Shown in pieces: positions 25,381 to 32,960 of a DNA stretch of 41,557 nucleotides. The notes beneath the pieces were generated by a model. That model did not search any database. It had not been told where the DNA came from and was given only the letters and a program-made list of their open reading frames with translations. Each line of letters starts with the position of its first letter. Positions within the stretch are counted from its first letter, which is position 1. Where the stretch lies: assembly GCA_038227745.1 (NCBI GenBank), contig JBBRPS010000006.1:1-41557 (forward strand), given 5' to 3'. The DNA is from DASPXY01 sp038227745. GTDB taxonomy: Bacteria; Planctomycetota; Planctomycetia; Gemmatales; Gemmataceae. Both the position numbers and the translations under genes were made by a program.

Positions 25381-25404
25381 GCCCACGGGGCGCGGCCCGT
25401 GGGC
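25381..25404. repeat. Intercistronic hairpin
   Basis: A 9-bp perfect stem GCCCACGGG/CCCGTGGGC with a 6-nt loop lies between the DUF1549 and DUF1501 genes. It may set relative expression in the operon or be a relic of a palindromic repeat. No T-tract follows. Confidence 0.55.
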
Positions 25405-25410
25405 TCGAGG

Positions 25411-27144
25411 TTAGTGATTCATGGCAAATTCGCTGCAGTTCAACAAGGCCCAGACCAGGTCGCTGTAGGCGTTGCGGGCGATGGGTTGCCCGGCGACGTA
25501 CTGCACGCGGCGCTGCAACTCCTCGGGCGTCGGCCGGCGCGACAGCGTCATCAGGTAGAGCTGTTCGACCACGCGCCGCAGGTCGTTGCCGCCCTTGCCC
25601 ATCGCGCTGTTCACCACCGCCGTCGTGTTGTTCAGCAGGCCCGAGTTCATCAGCCGCAGCGCCTGCGGGATGCCGGCCTGGTACTCCAGCGGGTCGGCGC
25701 CCTCGTCGATGCGGAAGAAGCTGACGAACTGGTCGCGCGGCCCGGTCGGCCCCTTCTTGCCGCCTGCGCCCTTCTTCCTCATGCCCTCGAAGCGGCGGTC
25801 CAGCTTGCCGACCACGCTGGTCAACGAGTCGTAGAGCTGCTCCGGCGACATCACGCGGACCGCCATGTGGCTGAACAGCGTGGGGTCCTCCTCGTTGCCG
25901 GCGTGCGGCCGGCTGGTCCGCTGGTAGGTCTGACTGTTGACGATCGCCCGGACCAGGTACTTGACGTCGAAGCCGTTCGTCTTGAACTGCTCGGTCAGGG
26001 CGGCCAGCAGCTCGGGGTGCGACGCCGGGTTGCCCTCGTGCATGTCGTCCACGGGGTTGACGATGCCGCGGCCGAAGAAGTGCGCCCACGTCCGGTTCAC
26101 CATCGCCTGGGCGAAGAACGGATTGCTCGACGAGCACAGCCACTTCGCCAGCACCGGGCGGTACGGCGCGGCCGGGTTCAGCTTCGGCTGCTGGGCCTGG
26201 AAGAACTTGGCCGGCACGATCTTCGCCGACTCGGGCAGGCCCTTCTTCTTGCCCTTGCGGCCGTCCTCGATGATGCCCGGCGAGATGCCTTTCTTGGCGG
26301 CCTGCTGCGGGTTGGCCGTCAGGCGCACCTTCATGAAGAACTGCGCCATGCCCCAGTACTCGGTCTGCTTCCAGCCGGTGAACGGGTGGTTGTGGCACTG
26401 GGCGCACTCCAGCCGGACGCCGAGGAAGAGCCGCGTGACCGAGTCGGTGATCTTGTCCACCGTCGGGTTGCCGATGAAGTAGGTCACGGCGCCGTTCTTG
26501 TCCTGGTCGCCGCTGGCGGTGACGAGTTCGTAGACGAGCTTGTCCCACGGCTTGTTGTCGTTGAGGCTCTTCGCCATCCAGTCGTGCAGCGGTTGCGACT
26601 GGAGCCGGCGGTTGTTCGACTCGCGCGGCACCATGACGTTGGTCCAGTTCTCCGCCAGCGAACGACCGTAACGGCTGTCGGCCAGCAGTTCCTCCACGAC
26701 GCGGGCGCGCTTGTCGGCGACCTTGCTGTCGAGGAAGGCGACGACCTTGTCGGCGGGCGGGATGACGCCGACCAGGTCGAGGTAGATGCGGCGGAGGAAC
26801 TCGGCGTCGTCGGCCACGGGCGACGGCTTGACGCTGTCTTCCGCCAGGCGGCGCTGGATCTCCCGGTCGATGATCTGCGCCAGGGCGGGCGCGGTCAGCT
26901 TGCTGCCGGCGCCGGGCACGTTGCGAAGCGGCTCGGCGGCCTTGCCCTTGACTGCCGGGGCCTTGGCGGGCACCTTGGCAGGCGCCTGGGCCTGGGCCTC
27001 ACTGGACGGACCCTGCGTACACAGGATCGCCAGCGCGGAGAGGAGGGACACGCCGACGAGGCCCCTCCAGCGCGTCAGCCGGCCGGCCGGGCGCCGGGCG
27101 GCAAGAGGCTCGTGAGCGTTCCTGGCTCTGCGTGATCGTCTCAT
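25411..27144 (-). CDS. DUF1549/DUF1553 protein without the N-terminal cytochrome
   Basis: This 577-residue protein has a signal/anchor segment (LVGVSLLSALAILCTQG), an Ala/Pro/Lys-rich linker (about 50-80), DUF1549 (about 85-290, with IYLDLVGVIPPADKVVAFLD and CAQCHNHPFTGWKQTEYWG) and DUF1553 (about 330-570, ending LLNCSEFAMNH). The classical PSCyt1 heme module is missing, but a CxxCH-like CAQCH is kept in DUF1549. It is the first gene of an operon with the DUF1501 protein. The ATG at 27144 is preceded by AAAGGGG. The start region coincides with a tandemly duplicated 72-nt unit, and the second copy of that unit repeats the ATG. Confidence 0.85.
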   Translation of the reverse strand: MRRSRRARNAHEPLAARRPAGRLTRWRGLVGVSLLSALAILCTQGPSSEAQAQAPAKVPAKAPAVKGKAAEPLRNVPGAGSKLTAPALAQIIDREIQRRLAEDSVKPSPVADDAEFLRRIYLDLVGVIPPADKVVAFLDSKVADKRARVVEELLADSRYGRSLAENWTNVMVPRESNNRRLQSQPLHDWMAKSLNDNKPWDKLVYELVTASGDQDKNGAVTYFIGNPTVDKITDSVTRLFLGVRLECAQCHNHPFTGWKQTEYWGMAQFFMKVRLTANPQQAAKKGISPGIIEDGRKGKKKGLPESAKIVPAKFFQAQQPKLNPAAPYRPVLAKWLCSSSNPFFAQAMVNRTWAHFFGRGIVNPVDDMHEGNPASHPELLAALTEQFKTNGFDVKYLVRAIVNSQTYQRTSRPHAGNEEDPTLFSHMAVRVMSPEQLYDSLTSVVGKLDRRFEGMRKKGAGGKKGPTGPRDQFVSFFRIDEGADPLEYQAGIPQALRLMNSGLLNNTTAVVNSAMGKGGNDLRRVVEQLYLMTLSRRPTPEELQRRVQYVAGQPIARNAYSDLVWALLNCSEFAMNH

Positions 27145-27168
27145 GTCGGGTTCGCCCCTTTCTGGCAG

Positions 27169-27277
27169 GCTTCAATGGGGCCACGGTCTGATCACCGTGG
27201 AAAACATCGTCTCATGTCTGGGTCGCCCCCTTTTTGGCGGGCTTCAATGGGGCCACGGTCTGATCACCGTGGGAAAC
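27169..27277 (-). repeat. 37-nt repeat pair with 35-nt spacing (CRISPR-like or tandem duplication)
   Basis: Two 37-nt copies lie at 27169-27205 and 27241-27277. On the minus strand they begin GTTTTCC/GTTTCCC, contain CCACGGTGATCAGACCGTGG (7-bp stem, 6-nt loop) and end CCCCATTGAAGC. They differ at one position. The 35-nt interval (27206-27240) is itself nearly repeated (27134-27168), so the true period is 72 nt. The repeat has CRISPR-like length, hairpin and ATTGAAGC tail, but identical-type spacers and the absence of cas genes favour a tandem duplication of the operon's leader. Confidence 0.6.
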
Positions 27278-27382
27278 TCCCGCGGAGGCATGGGAAGTCT
27301 AACCCCACCGTCTCCTGAAAGTTCCGCTCCGCAAAACGGCCGTTGCGCTGCCCGGTCTGATTGACGGATGTATCGTAACTGG
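27278..27382. other. Short intergenic region without recognisable features
   Basis: I see no gene or regulatory site here. It separates the leader duplication of the DUF1549 operon from the truncated CusB-like gene. Confidence 0.4.
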
Positions 27383-27925
27383 TCAAAAGCCCAGTCCAGC
27401 CTCCTTCAATATACTGGCCGCAGGTTGGTCTGACACAAGCCCGACGCGCAAGCGAGGGATTCCTCGCTTGCGCGTCGGGGCCTTGGTCACCCACCCGCTG
27501 ACGCGGCTGTGGATGCGCGCCAGCCGGGTCTGGTCCGGTTCGATGATGCCGACCGCCCGGATGGACATGAGCAGCCGGTCGCGCTCCACCTTGCCGGTGC
27601 GTACGCCGATGAGCTGCTGCCGGCCCGGAGAGATCGTCACTACGGAGTAGCCGGGGAGTTTCGAGGCTTCCCCGCCCCCCTGCGGCGTGGCCGGGCCGCC
27701 GTGGCCCGCGTGGCTACCTGGACCGGGTCGTGCCCCCTCGTGCGCCGCCGGGTGGCCGGCCAGGTCGTGCAGCCCGAGGGCGTGATACAGCCCCGCCAGC
27801 AAGCCGCTCGTGTGCGCGTAGACGGCCCCGCCCCCCAGCCCCACGCCGAGCAGGAGGGCGGCCAGGACGCGTAGCCGAGGGCGCGCGGCGTGACGGTCTG
27901 ATGTCTTCGTTGTTTCAGTGGTCAT
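27383..27925 (-). pseudogene. Truncated CusB-like efflux periplasmic adaptor
   Basis: The intact N-terminal part (from ATG 27925) has a membrane anchor (LRVLAALLLGVGLGGGAVYA), a His-rich linker (GHPAAHEGARPGPGSHAGHG), and the start of an RND adaptor core (ITPGRQQLIGVRTGKVERDR-like; RAVGIIEPDQTRLARIHSRV). Similarity stops after SGWVTK, at about 27485, where a palindromic repeat begins; the remaining residues to the stop at 27383 are repeat-derived and unrelated. Family members are several hundred residues long, so the beta-barrel and hairpin parts are gone. It should be non-functional. A YHS-domain gene lies just upstream on the same strand. Confidence 0.75.
27440..27479. repeat. Palindromic repeat at the adaptor breakpoint
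   Basis: Arms CCCGACGCGCAAGCGAGG (27440-27457) and CCTCGCTTGCGCGTCGGG (27462-27479) are perfect reverse complements with a 4-nt loop (GATT). The sequence type is, as far as I recall, a common intergenic palindrome of planctomycete genomes. It coincides with the end of homology in the CusB-like gene. Confidence 0.8.
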
Positions 27926-27981
27926 GAGAGCCTCCGTGGCCTGAGGTTGGTGTTCACCGGGCCGGGACCGGCACAGCGAGG

Positions 27982-28659
27982 TCACGCCGGCAGAATCCCC
28001 TGGGTCAGGTAGCGCCCGGGGTCGGCCGCGAACTTCTGGCGGCACTCGTCCAGGCAGAAGTAATACGTCCGGTTGAGGTACTCCATGCGGGCGGGGGCCA
28101 CAGCCTTGTTGACGTGCATGCCACACACGGGGTCGATCACGGTATTTTCGCTCTGGTACTGATCCATGACCTCCACCTGCAAGTAGGTGTCCAAGAATTC
28201 GACCAGCCGGTCGTCCACCCAGGCGACCACCTGCTCCTCGTTGACCGCGTCCAGGGGGAAGGCCAGTTGGTCGTTGCTCTTGAACGAGAAGAACACAGGC
28301 AGGATCTCCAGGTGGTAATGCACCTGCACGGTCGCGAAGTTGCCGTCGTGGCTGACGGCCATTTCGAGGCGTGCCGTCGCGGGGAAGCGGTCGGTGCGTT
28401 CCAGGCCGCACAGGCAGTGGTGGCTCCCCGACGGGTCGCCCTCGGGGAACCGCGCGTTGTCGAAGTGCTCCGCCAGTTTCCGCATGCGTGGGCAGATGAC
28501 CTGCTGCATCAAGCGGTCGGCCGCCGCCGTGAACTGCCGGTGGAGCCGCTCGAAATCGCCCATCTGCTGCTCCATGTGGGTCTGGCGGAGCTGCCGTCGC
28601 TCCTCGGTGAGGGCGAGGCGTTCTCCGATGCGCTGCGCGAACTCGTCGATGCCGGCCAT
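27982..28659 (-). CDS. YHS-domain protein, probably metal-related
   Basis: This 225-residue protein has a helical N-terminal half (EERRQLRQTHMEQQMGDFER, LMQQVICPRMRKLAEHF) and a middle beta-rich region. Its C-terminal YHS/TRASH domain (about 177-220) runs from DPVCGMHVNKAVAPARMEY to TYYFCLDECRQKFAADPGRY. The cysteines in PVCGM and FCLDEC are the usual metal-binding ligands. YHS domains often accompany heavy-metal (Cu/Zn) efflux genes, and here it sits between remnants of CusA and CusB. RBS GGAGG precedes ATG 28659. It appears intact. Confidence 0.75.
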   Translation of the reverse strand: MAGIDEFAQRIGERLALTEERRQLRQTHMEQQMGDFERLHRQFTAAADRLMQQVICPRMRKLAEHFDNARFPEGDPSGSHHCLCGLERTDRFPATARLEMAVSHDGNFATVQVHYHLEILPVFFSFKSNDQLAFPLDAVNEEQVVAWVDDRLVEFLDTYLQVEVMDQYQSENTVIDPVCGMHVNKAVAPARMEYLNRTYYFCLDECRQKFAADPGRYLTQGILPA

Positions 28660-29008
28660 GATGATTTTTCCTCCGTATCGCAGGGCGACAAGAATGTCTC
28701 CTCTGAAACTCTAAAAACTACGCCAAGCGCCCGGGAGCCTCACGCAAGAGTCGTGCCGCTTGCTCTCCGAGGGTTAGAAAGAACTGATTAATTTCCACAA
28801 GTTGCCGGAGTCAGGCAGGATTTCGAGCCGGTCCCGCCCGGATCCGCCTTCAGTCAAGCCGAACGAGTTCGTTCCCGCAGGTTGCGGACTCCTGTCTCGC
28901 TGTGCGTTTGCCCACAGAGTTCGGCGGCTTTCGCCCATCGTCCGAACGTCGAGTCGTCGCGCGTCCACCTGCACTTCCGCCCGGATCGAGGGAAGCGCGT
29001 GGTGAGGA
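28660..29008. other. Intergenic region, no gene seen
   Basis: The 349 nt hold the RBS and leader of the YHS-domain gene and no reading frame I can support. On the minus strand a TTGTGG (near 28800) precedes an AT-richer stretch, a weak promoter candidate only. Confidence 0.4.
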
Positions 29009-30265
29009 TCATGCCGGTGTCGGGGCGGGGGCCGGCGTGTTCGCGATAGCGGTCGCCGCAGGCGTCTCCTGCGCCGCCCGCTGTTCCTGCAATTTCAACC
29101 AACGAGCGCGGCGAACCCAGTAGAAGCGCACCGGCAGGAAGATGTCGACCACCTCGTCCGCGATCAGCAGTCCTCCCAGCACGGGCAGCGCCATCGCCGA
29201 GATGATCTCGCTCCCCACCCCCGTGGCGAACAGCATCGGCGCGATGGCGATGATGGCCACCCCCTCCGTCAGCAGCTTTGGCCGCAGCCGGTGGACCGCC
29301 CCCTCGATCACCGCCTCCCGCAGCTCGTCCAGCGACTTGATCTTCTCCAGGCCGCCGCGCTTCTCGATGGCCTCGTGCAGGTAGACGAGCATGATAATCC
29401 CCGTCTCCGTCGCCATCCCGAACGCGGCGATGTAGCCCACCCAGACCGCCACGCTGAACGGCTCCGGCGGCGCGTCCCAGCCGTTCTTGAGCTTGGGGAA
29501 GATGAACTGGAAGAAGACGCCGCCGGACGCACACTCATCGAGGAGGGAGCGCAGGGCCAGGTCGTTGTGGTCGAAGTCCGTCGCGGCGGCGATCAGGATG
29601 TCGTCGCCCTGATTCCCCCTGAGCTGGTCGCTCCCCGTGCCGCCGATCAACAGGTCGCGCCCCCGGCCGCCGATCAGGATGTCGTTGCCATCGCCGCCGA
29701 TCAGGATGTCGTTGCCATCGCCGCCGATCAGAATGTCGTTGCCGCCGCCGCCCCGCAGGATGGAACCGTGATTGCTGGCGTGCAATTCCGCGTTGATGAC
29801 GACGTTCGACGCTACCGAGATGTCGTCGCCCGCCTGGCCGTAGACGATGATCCGAGCCACCGCGATGCCGTTCACGGTGTCACTGAACGTCTGGTGGAAC
29901 TCGCAGCGCTCGGTGGCGCGGTTCTCGATCTCCACGACCAGGCTGTGCGGCCCGCCGTCCTTCTCGACCTCGATCTCATTGTCGTGGGTGCTGCCGCCAA
30001 TCACCAGGGCCAGAACCGTCCCGCCTTGCAGGTCGGTCTGCACGACCTGGTAATCCACGAACTTGATGTGGATGCTGGTCGTCGCCACCGTGATGGCCTG
30101 GTTGTTCATGTTCCCGGTGGTGACATTCACCGTGTACAGCACGTCGGCCTGCGTGTCGGTCAGGCCGCCGCTGTAGGTGTGCTTGACGACCTGCCGGCCC
30201 GACCCGTCCGCGGGGCCGGTGACGTTCTGAGTCTGGCCGTCACCCCAGCTAATCGTGTAGCTGAC
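29009..30265 (-). pseudogene. In-frame chimera: RTX calcium-binding fragment fused to CusA-like C-terminus
   Basis: The open frame has no good start; GTG 30142 is the first candidate, but homologous residues (SYTISWGDG, a PKD-like strand) continue upstream to about 30265, so the 5' end is missing. The first part is an RTX region: six nonapeptides of the GGxGxDxLx type (about residues 131-184 from GTG), including GGDGNDILIGGDGNDILIGG. At about residue 205 (near 29527) it switches to the C-terminus of an RND metal pump: FSVAVWVGYIAAFGMATETG, RPKLLTEGVAIIAIAPMLFA, MALPVLGGLLIADEVVDIFL. The bulk of CusA is absent, so neither half should work as in its parent. Confidence 0.75.
29667..29753 (-). 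repeat. 27-nt tandem repeats encoding RTX nonapeptides
   Basis: On the plus strand the unit GCCGATCAGGATGTCGTTGC recurs with a period of 27 nt: two identical copies and one with a single change (AGGATG to AGAATG), next to degenerate copies. Each unit encodes one GGDGNDILI nonapeptide. It is a slippage-prone coding microsatellite, not a CRISPR array, since it has no spacers. Confidence 0.8.
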
Positions 30266-30266
30266 G

Positions 30267-30290
30267 CCGGCCGCCCGGCAGGGCGGCCGG
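30267..30290. repeat. Palindrome at the 5' breakpoint of the RTX fragment
   Basis: Arms CCGGCCGCCC (30267-30276) and GGGCGGCCGG (30281-30290) pair perfectly with loop GGCA. They are followed by AAAATGAACTGACACC, which resembles REP-type cores. Homology to the RTX protein begins immediately to the left (30265 downwards). Confidence 0.75.
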
Positions 30291-30305
30291 AAAATGAACT
30301 GACAC

Positions 30306-30484
30306 CAATTTCCTCCGTTGAAGGTCGATATCGTCGAGTGCCCTCATGCCGGCACTGAATTGGAAGGGAAGTCAATCTGGGAAGCAGGGGAGACTGCCAA
30401 GAAAGATTGCCCCCTCCCTTGCTGAAAGCGTGCGCTCTGAGTTGTAACGGCTTCTGGCCCACGTGTACCGGTCGCCCGTTCCAT
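30306..30484. other. Gap between hypE and the RTX fragment
   Basis: No gene is recognised. It must hold the 3' end of the long hydrogenase transcript. An imperfect hairpin-like stretch lies around 30388-30420, but I cannot call a terminator. Confidence 0.35.
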
Positions 30485-31555
30485 TCAGCAAATCCGAGGT
30501 AAAGGTGCGCCCATAGGTTCGTCAAGCACACGTAGGGCTCGCAGTGGACCGCGAACAAGCACCTGAGCTGGCGTTAGGGATGACACCTCCCCAATGATGG
30601 CGGCCTGTTCGCCGAGGGCATGTTGTCTCAGGCAAGCCAGGGCGCGCCCAGCGTCGCCTGCCGCGGCGACAAGAAGGAGTTTCCCCTCGTTGGCTACATA
30701 AAGCGGGTCGAGCCCTAGTAGTTCACAGGCGCCGCGAACCGGCTCGGACAAAGGTACGGACGGCTCGTCCAGCACTACCGACAGGCCCGTAGCGTCCCCC
30801 ACCTCGTGCAGCACAGCCGAGATACCGCCGCGGGTTGGGTCGCGCAGGAAATGAACGTCGATACCGGACTCGAACAAGGATCGCACCAACTCGTGGAGCG
30901 GTGCAGTGTCGCTCAGGAGGGTGGATCCAAGGTCCAATCCTTCGCGGGCCGACAAGACGGCGATACCGTGATCGCCGATCGTACCGCTCACGAGCACGCG
31001 ATCACCAGGCCGGATGCGGTGGGGCCCCAGGTCAATCCCAGGGCGCATCCGCCCGATGCCGGTGGTGTTGACGAAGAGCCCATCGGCCGCGCCCCGAGGC
31101 ACGACCTTAGTATCGCCCGTGACGATCGGAACCGCGCATACCCTGGCCGCGTCGCGAATGCTGAAGACCACCCGCCGTAGCACTTCCAAAGGCAAGCCCT
31201 CTTCGACGATAAGCCCCAGGGACAGGTACAGCGGCTCGGCCCCGCAAACCGCCAAGTCGTTCACCGTTCCGTGTACGGCCAACTTGCCGATGTCGCCGCC
31301 GGGGAAGAACAGCGGGCTCACCACGTACCCGTCCGTAGTCATGACCAGGCGGCCGTTGATCGGCGGGAGTACGGCACCGTCGCTCAGGGGCCGGAGGAAC
31401 TCGTTGTCGAACGCCTCCAGCAAGATCTCGCGGACCAGGCGCCGCGTCATCCGGGCGCCCTCACCGTGGGCCAGCAGGACGCGATCCCCAGCCGGATGAG
31501 ACAGCGGGCAGGCGACGGGGAGGCCAGCCGCCAAAGGGTTTACCAGTTTAGTCAT
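30485..31555 (-). CDS. hypE: HypE, carbamoyl dehydratase for CN ligand synthesis
   Basis: This 356-residue HypE dehydrates the thiocarbamoyl group received from HypF to thiocyanate, providing CN ligands to the NiFe centre. The family C-terminus is conserved: PLPRIC-stop, with the catalytic Cys as last residue. It has the PurM/AIR-synthase-like N-terminal ATP fold (LAHGEGARMTRRLVREILL, LVMTTDGYVVSPLFFPGGDI, RDPTRGGISAVLHEVG). The start MTKLVNP (31555) is chosen; an alternative ATG at 31573 overlaps the HypD stop. It is the last gene of the operon. Confidence 0.9.
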   Translation of the reverse strand: MTKLVNPLAAGLPVACPLSHPAGDRVLLAHGEGARMTRRLVREILLEAFDNEFLRPLSDGAVLPPINGRLVMTTDGYVVSPLFFPGGDIGKLAVHGTVNDLAVCGAEPLYLSLGLIVEEGLPLEVLRRVVFSIRDAARVCAVPIVTGDTKVVPRGAADGLFVNTTGIGRMRPGIDLGPHRIRPGDRVLVSGTIGDHGIAVLSAREGLDLGSTLLSDTAPLHELVRSLFESGIDVHFLRDPTRGGISAVLHEVGDATGLSVVLDEPSVPLSEPVRGACELLGLDPLYVANEGKLLLVAAAGDAGRALACLRQHALGEQAAIIGEVSSLTPAQVLVRGPLRALRVLDEPMGAPLPRIC

Positions 31556-31569
31556 CGTGAATCCCAACC

Positions 31570-32688
31570 TCATTGCGTTGGCGTCGCAATGGACTGTCGG
31601 TCGCGTACGCGACCATACTTCCAATACGCCGCACAAGCGCCCTCGGTGGACACCATCGGGGCTCCAAGGGGCCGATCCGGGGTACAGAGGGTGCCGAAGG
31701 CGGCGCACTCGTCGGGGCGGATCAGGCCTTGCAGGACTTCGCTGCTGCGGCACTCGGGAGGCTCGACTGCCGTGACGGACTCGAGCGCAAAGCGTTTCTC
31801 GGCATCGAAATCGTGATAGGCCGCTCGCAGACAGAGACCGCTCCGCGGCAGGACGCCGAGACCGCGCCACGGTCGGTCGCAAACCTCATACACTTCGGCA
31901 AGGATGTCTTGCGCCGGCAGGTTCCCGCCCCGCCGGACCGCACGGGCGTACTGGTTTTCGACCTCGTGCCGGCTGCTTTCGAGTTGGCGAACCGTCATCA
32001 AGATCCCTTCAAGCAGGTCCACGGGCTCGAAGCCAGTCACGACAATGGGCACACGATAGCGCTCCGCCAAGGCCAGGTAGTCTTCGTAGCCCATTACCGT
32101 GCAGACGTGGCCGGCGGCCAAGAACGCCTGGACCCGGTTCGTCGGCGCCGCCAGGATTGCTTCCATGGCGGGAGGAACCAGGACGTGCGCCACCAGCATT
32201 GAGAAGTTCCGCAACGCCAAGCGTTTTGCCTGCCGCACCGCCAGCGCGGTCGCGGGTGCCGTGGTCTCAAAGCCGACGGCGAAGAAGACAACCTCACGGC
32301 TAGGATTCTCCCCGGCAATGCGCACGGCGTCGAGCGGAGAGTAGACGATGCGAACGTCGCCGCCTTCCGCCCGAACGCGCATCAGGTCACTGGACGAGCC
32401 CGGCACGCGGAGCATGTCCCCGAACGAGCAGAAAATCACTCCGGGCCGGGCGGCGATAACCAAGGCCCGGTCAATCTGTTCCAGGGGCGTGACACAAACT
32501 GGACAACCCGGACCGTGAACCAATCGCAACCCCTCGGGGACAAGCCGGTCAATGCCGCTGCGGATCAACGTGTGCGTCTGGCCGCCGCAGACTTCCATGA
32601 CTGTCCACGGGCGTGTCATCGTTGTGCGGATCTGTTCGAGCAGGCGCTCGGCCAGGCGTGGGTCGCGGTATTCGTCCACGTACTTCAT
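31570..32688 (-). CDS. hypD: HypD, iron-sulfur scaffold for Fe(CN)2CO assembly
   Basis: This 372-residue HypD cooperates with HypC as the scaffold on which Fe(CN)2CO is built. Motifs are EVCGGQTHT, HGPGCPVCVTP, GFETTAP and a C-terminal cluster-binding set (SGLCLRAAY, CAAFGTLCTPDRPLGAPM, STEGACAAYWKYG). The ATG at 32688 overlaps the hypC stop (ATGA), and hypE follows directly. The longer open frame is read-through of hypC in another frame. Confidence 0.95.
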   Translation of the reverse strand: MKYVDEYRDPRLAERLLEQIRTTMTRPWTVMEVCGGQTHTLIRSGIDRLVPEGLRLVHGPGCPVCVTPLEQIDRALVIAARPGVIFCSFGDMLRVPGSSSDLMRVRAEGGDVRIVYSPLDAVRIAGENPSREVVFFAVGFETTAPATALAVRQAKRLALRNFSMLVAHVLVPPAMEAILAAPTNRVQAFLAAGHVCTVMGYEDYLALAERYRVPIVVTGFEPVDLLEGILMTVRQLESSRHEVENQYARAVRRGGNLPAQDILAEVYEVCDRPWRGLGVLPRSGLCLRAAYHDFDAEKRFALESVTAVEPPECRSSEVLQGLIRPDECAAFGTLCTPDRPLGAPMVSTEGACAAYWKYGRVRDRQSIATPTQ

Positions 32689-32942
32689 GGCGGCGCTCCT
32701 TCCGTCCAGCCGTCGCGGTCGCCGATCTCGTTCAAGTAGGCGAATACCCGCTGTGCTTCGATGGGATCGACACGGCTGATGGCGATCCCGGCATGAACAA
32801 TTACATAGTCCCCCGGCAGGGCGTCGGGCACACAGGCAAGGCACACAGGGCGCCGGATGCCGGCGAATTCCACCACGCCGAACGCCAAATCCTCGGCCGG
32901 TTCCGACCGCTCTATTACGAGGCCGGGAACTCCTAGACACAT
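32685..32942 (-). CDS. hypC: HypC, hydrogenase maturation chaperone
   Basis: This 85-residue HypC/HybG family protein carries the Fe(CN)2CO unit with HypD and delivers it to the large subunit. The essential N-terminal Cys2 (MCLGVPG) and the pattern LPGDYVIVHAGIAISRVDP are present. Its stop overlaps hypD by ATGA, and it follows hypF with 18 nt between. Confidence 0.95.
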   Translation of the reverse strand: MCLGVPGLVIERSEPAEDLAFGVVEFAGIRRPVCLACVPDALPGDYVIVHAGIAISRVDPIEAQRVFAYLNEIGDRDGWTEGAPP

Positions 32943-32960
32943 GCTGCACCTCAGTAAGAA

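Noticed and set aside
24036..27135. Long plus-strand frames over the second DUF1501 and DUF1549 genes
   Set aside because: They are antisense to well-supported genes and show only biased composition.
27169..27277. Functional CRISPR array
   Set aside because: Only two repeats, the spacer-like segments are near copies of each other, and no cas gene is in the window. Kept as a CRISPR-like repeat only.
29667..29753. CRISPR or satellite array in the RTX gene
   Set aside because: Contiguous 27-nt units with no spacers, in frame and encoding calcium-binding nonapeptides.
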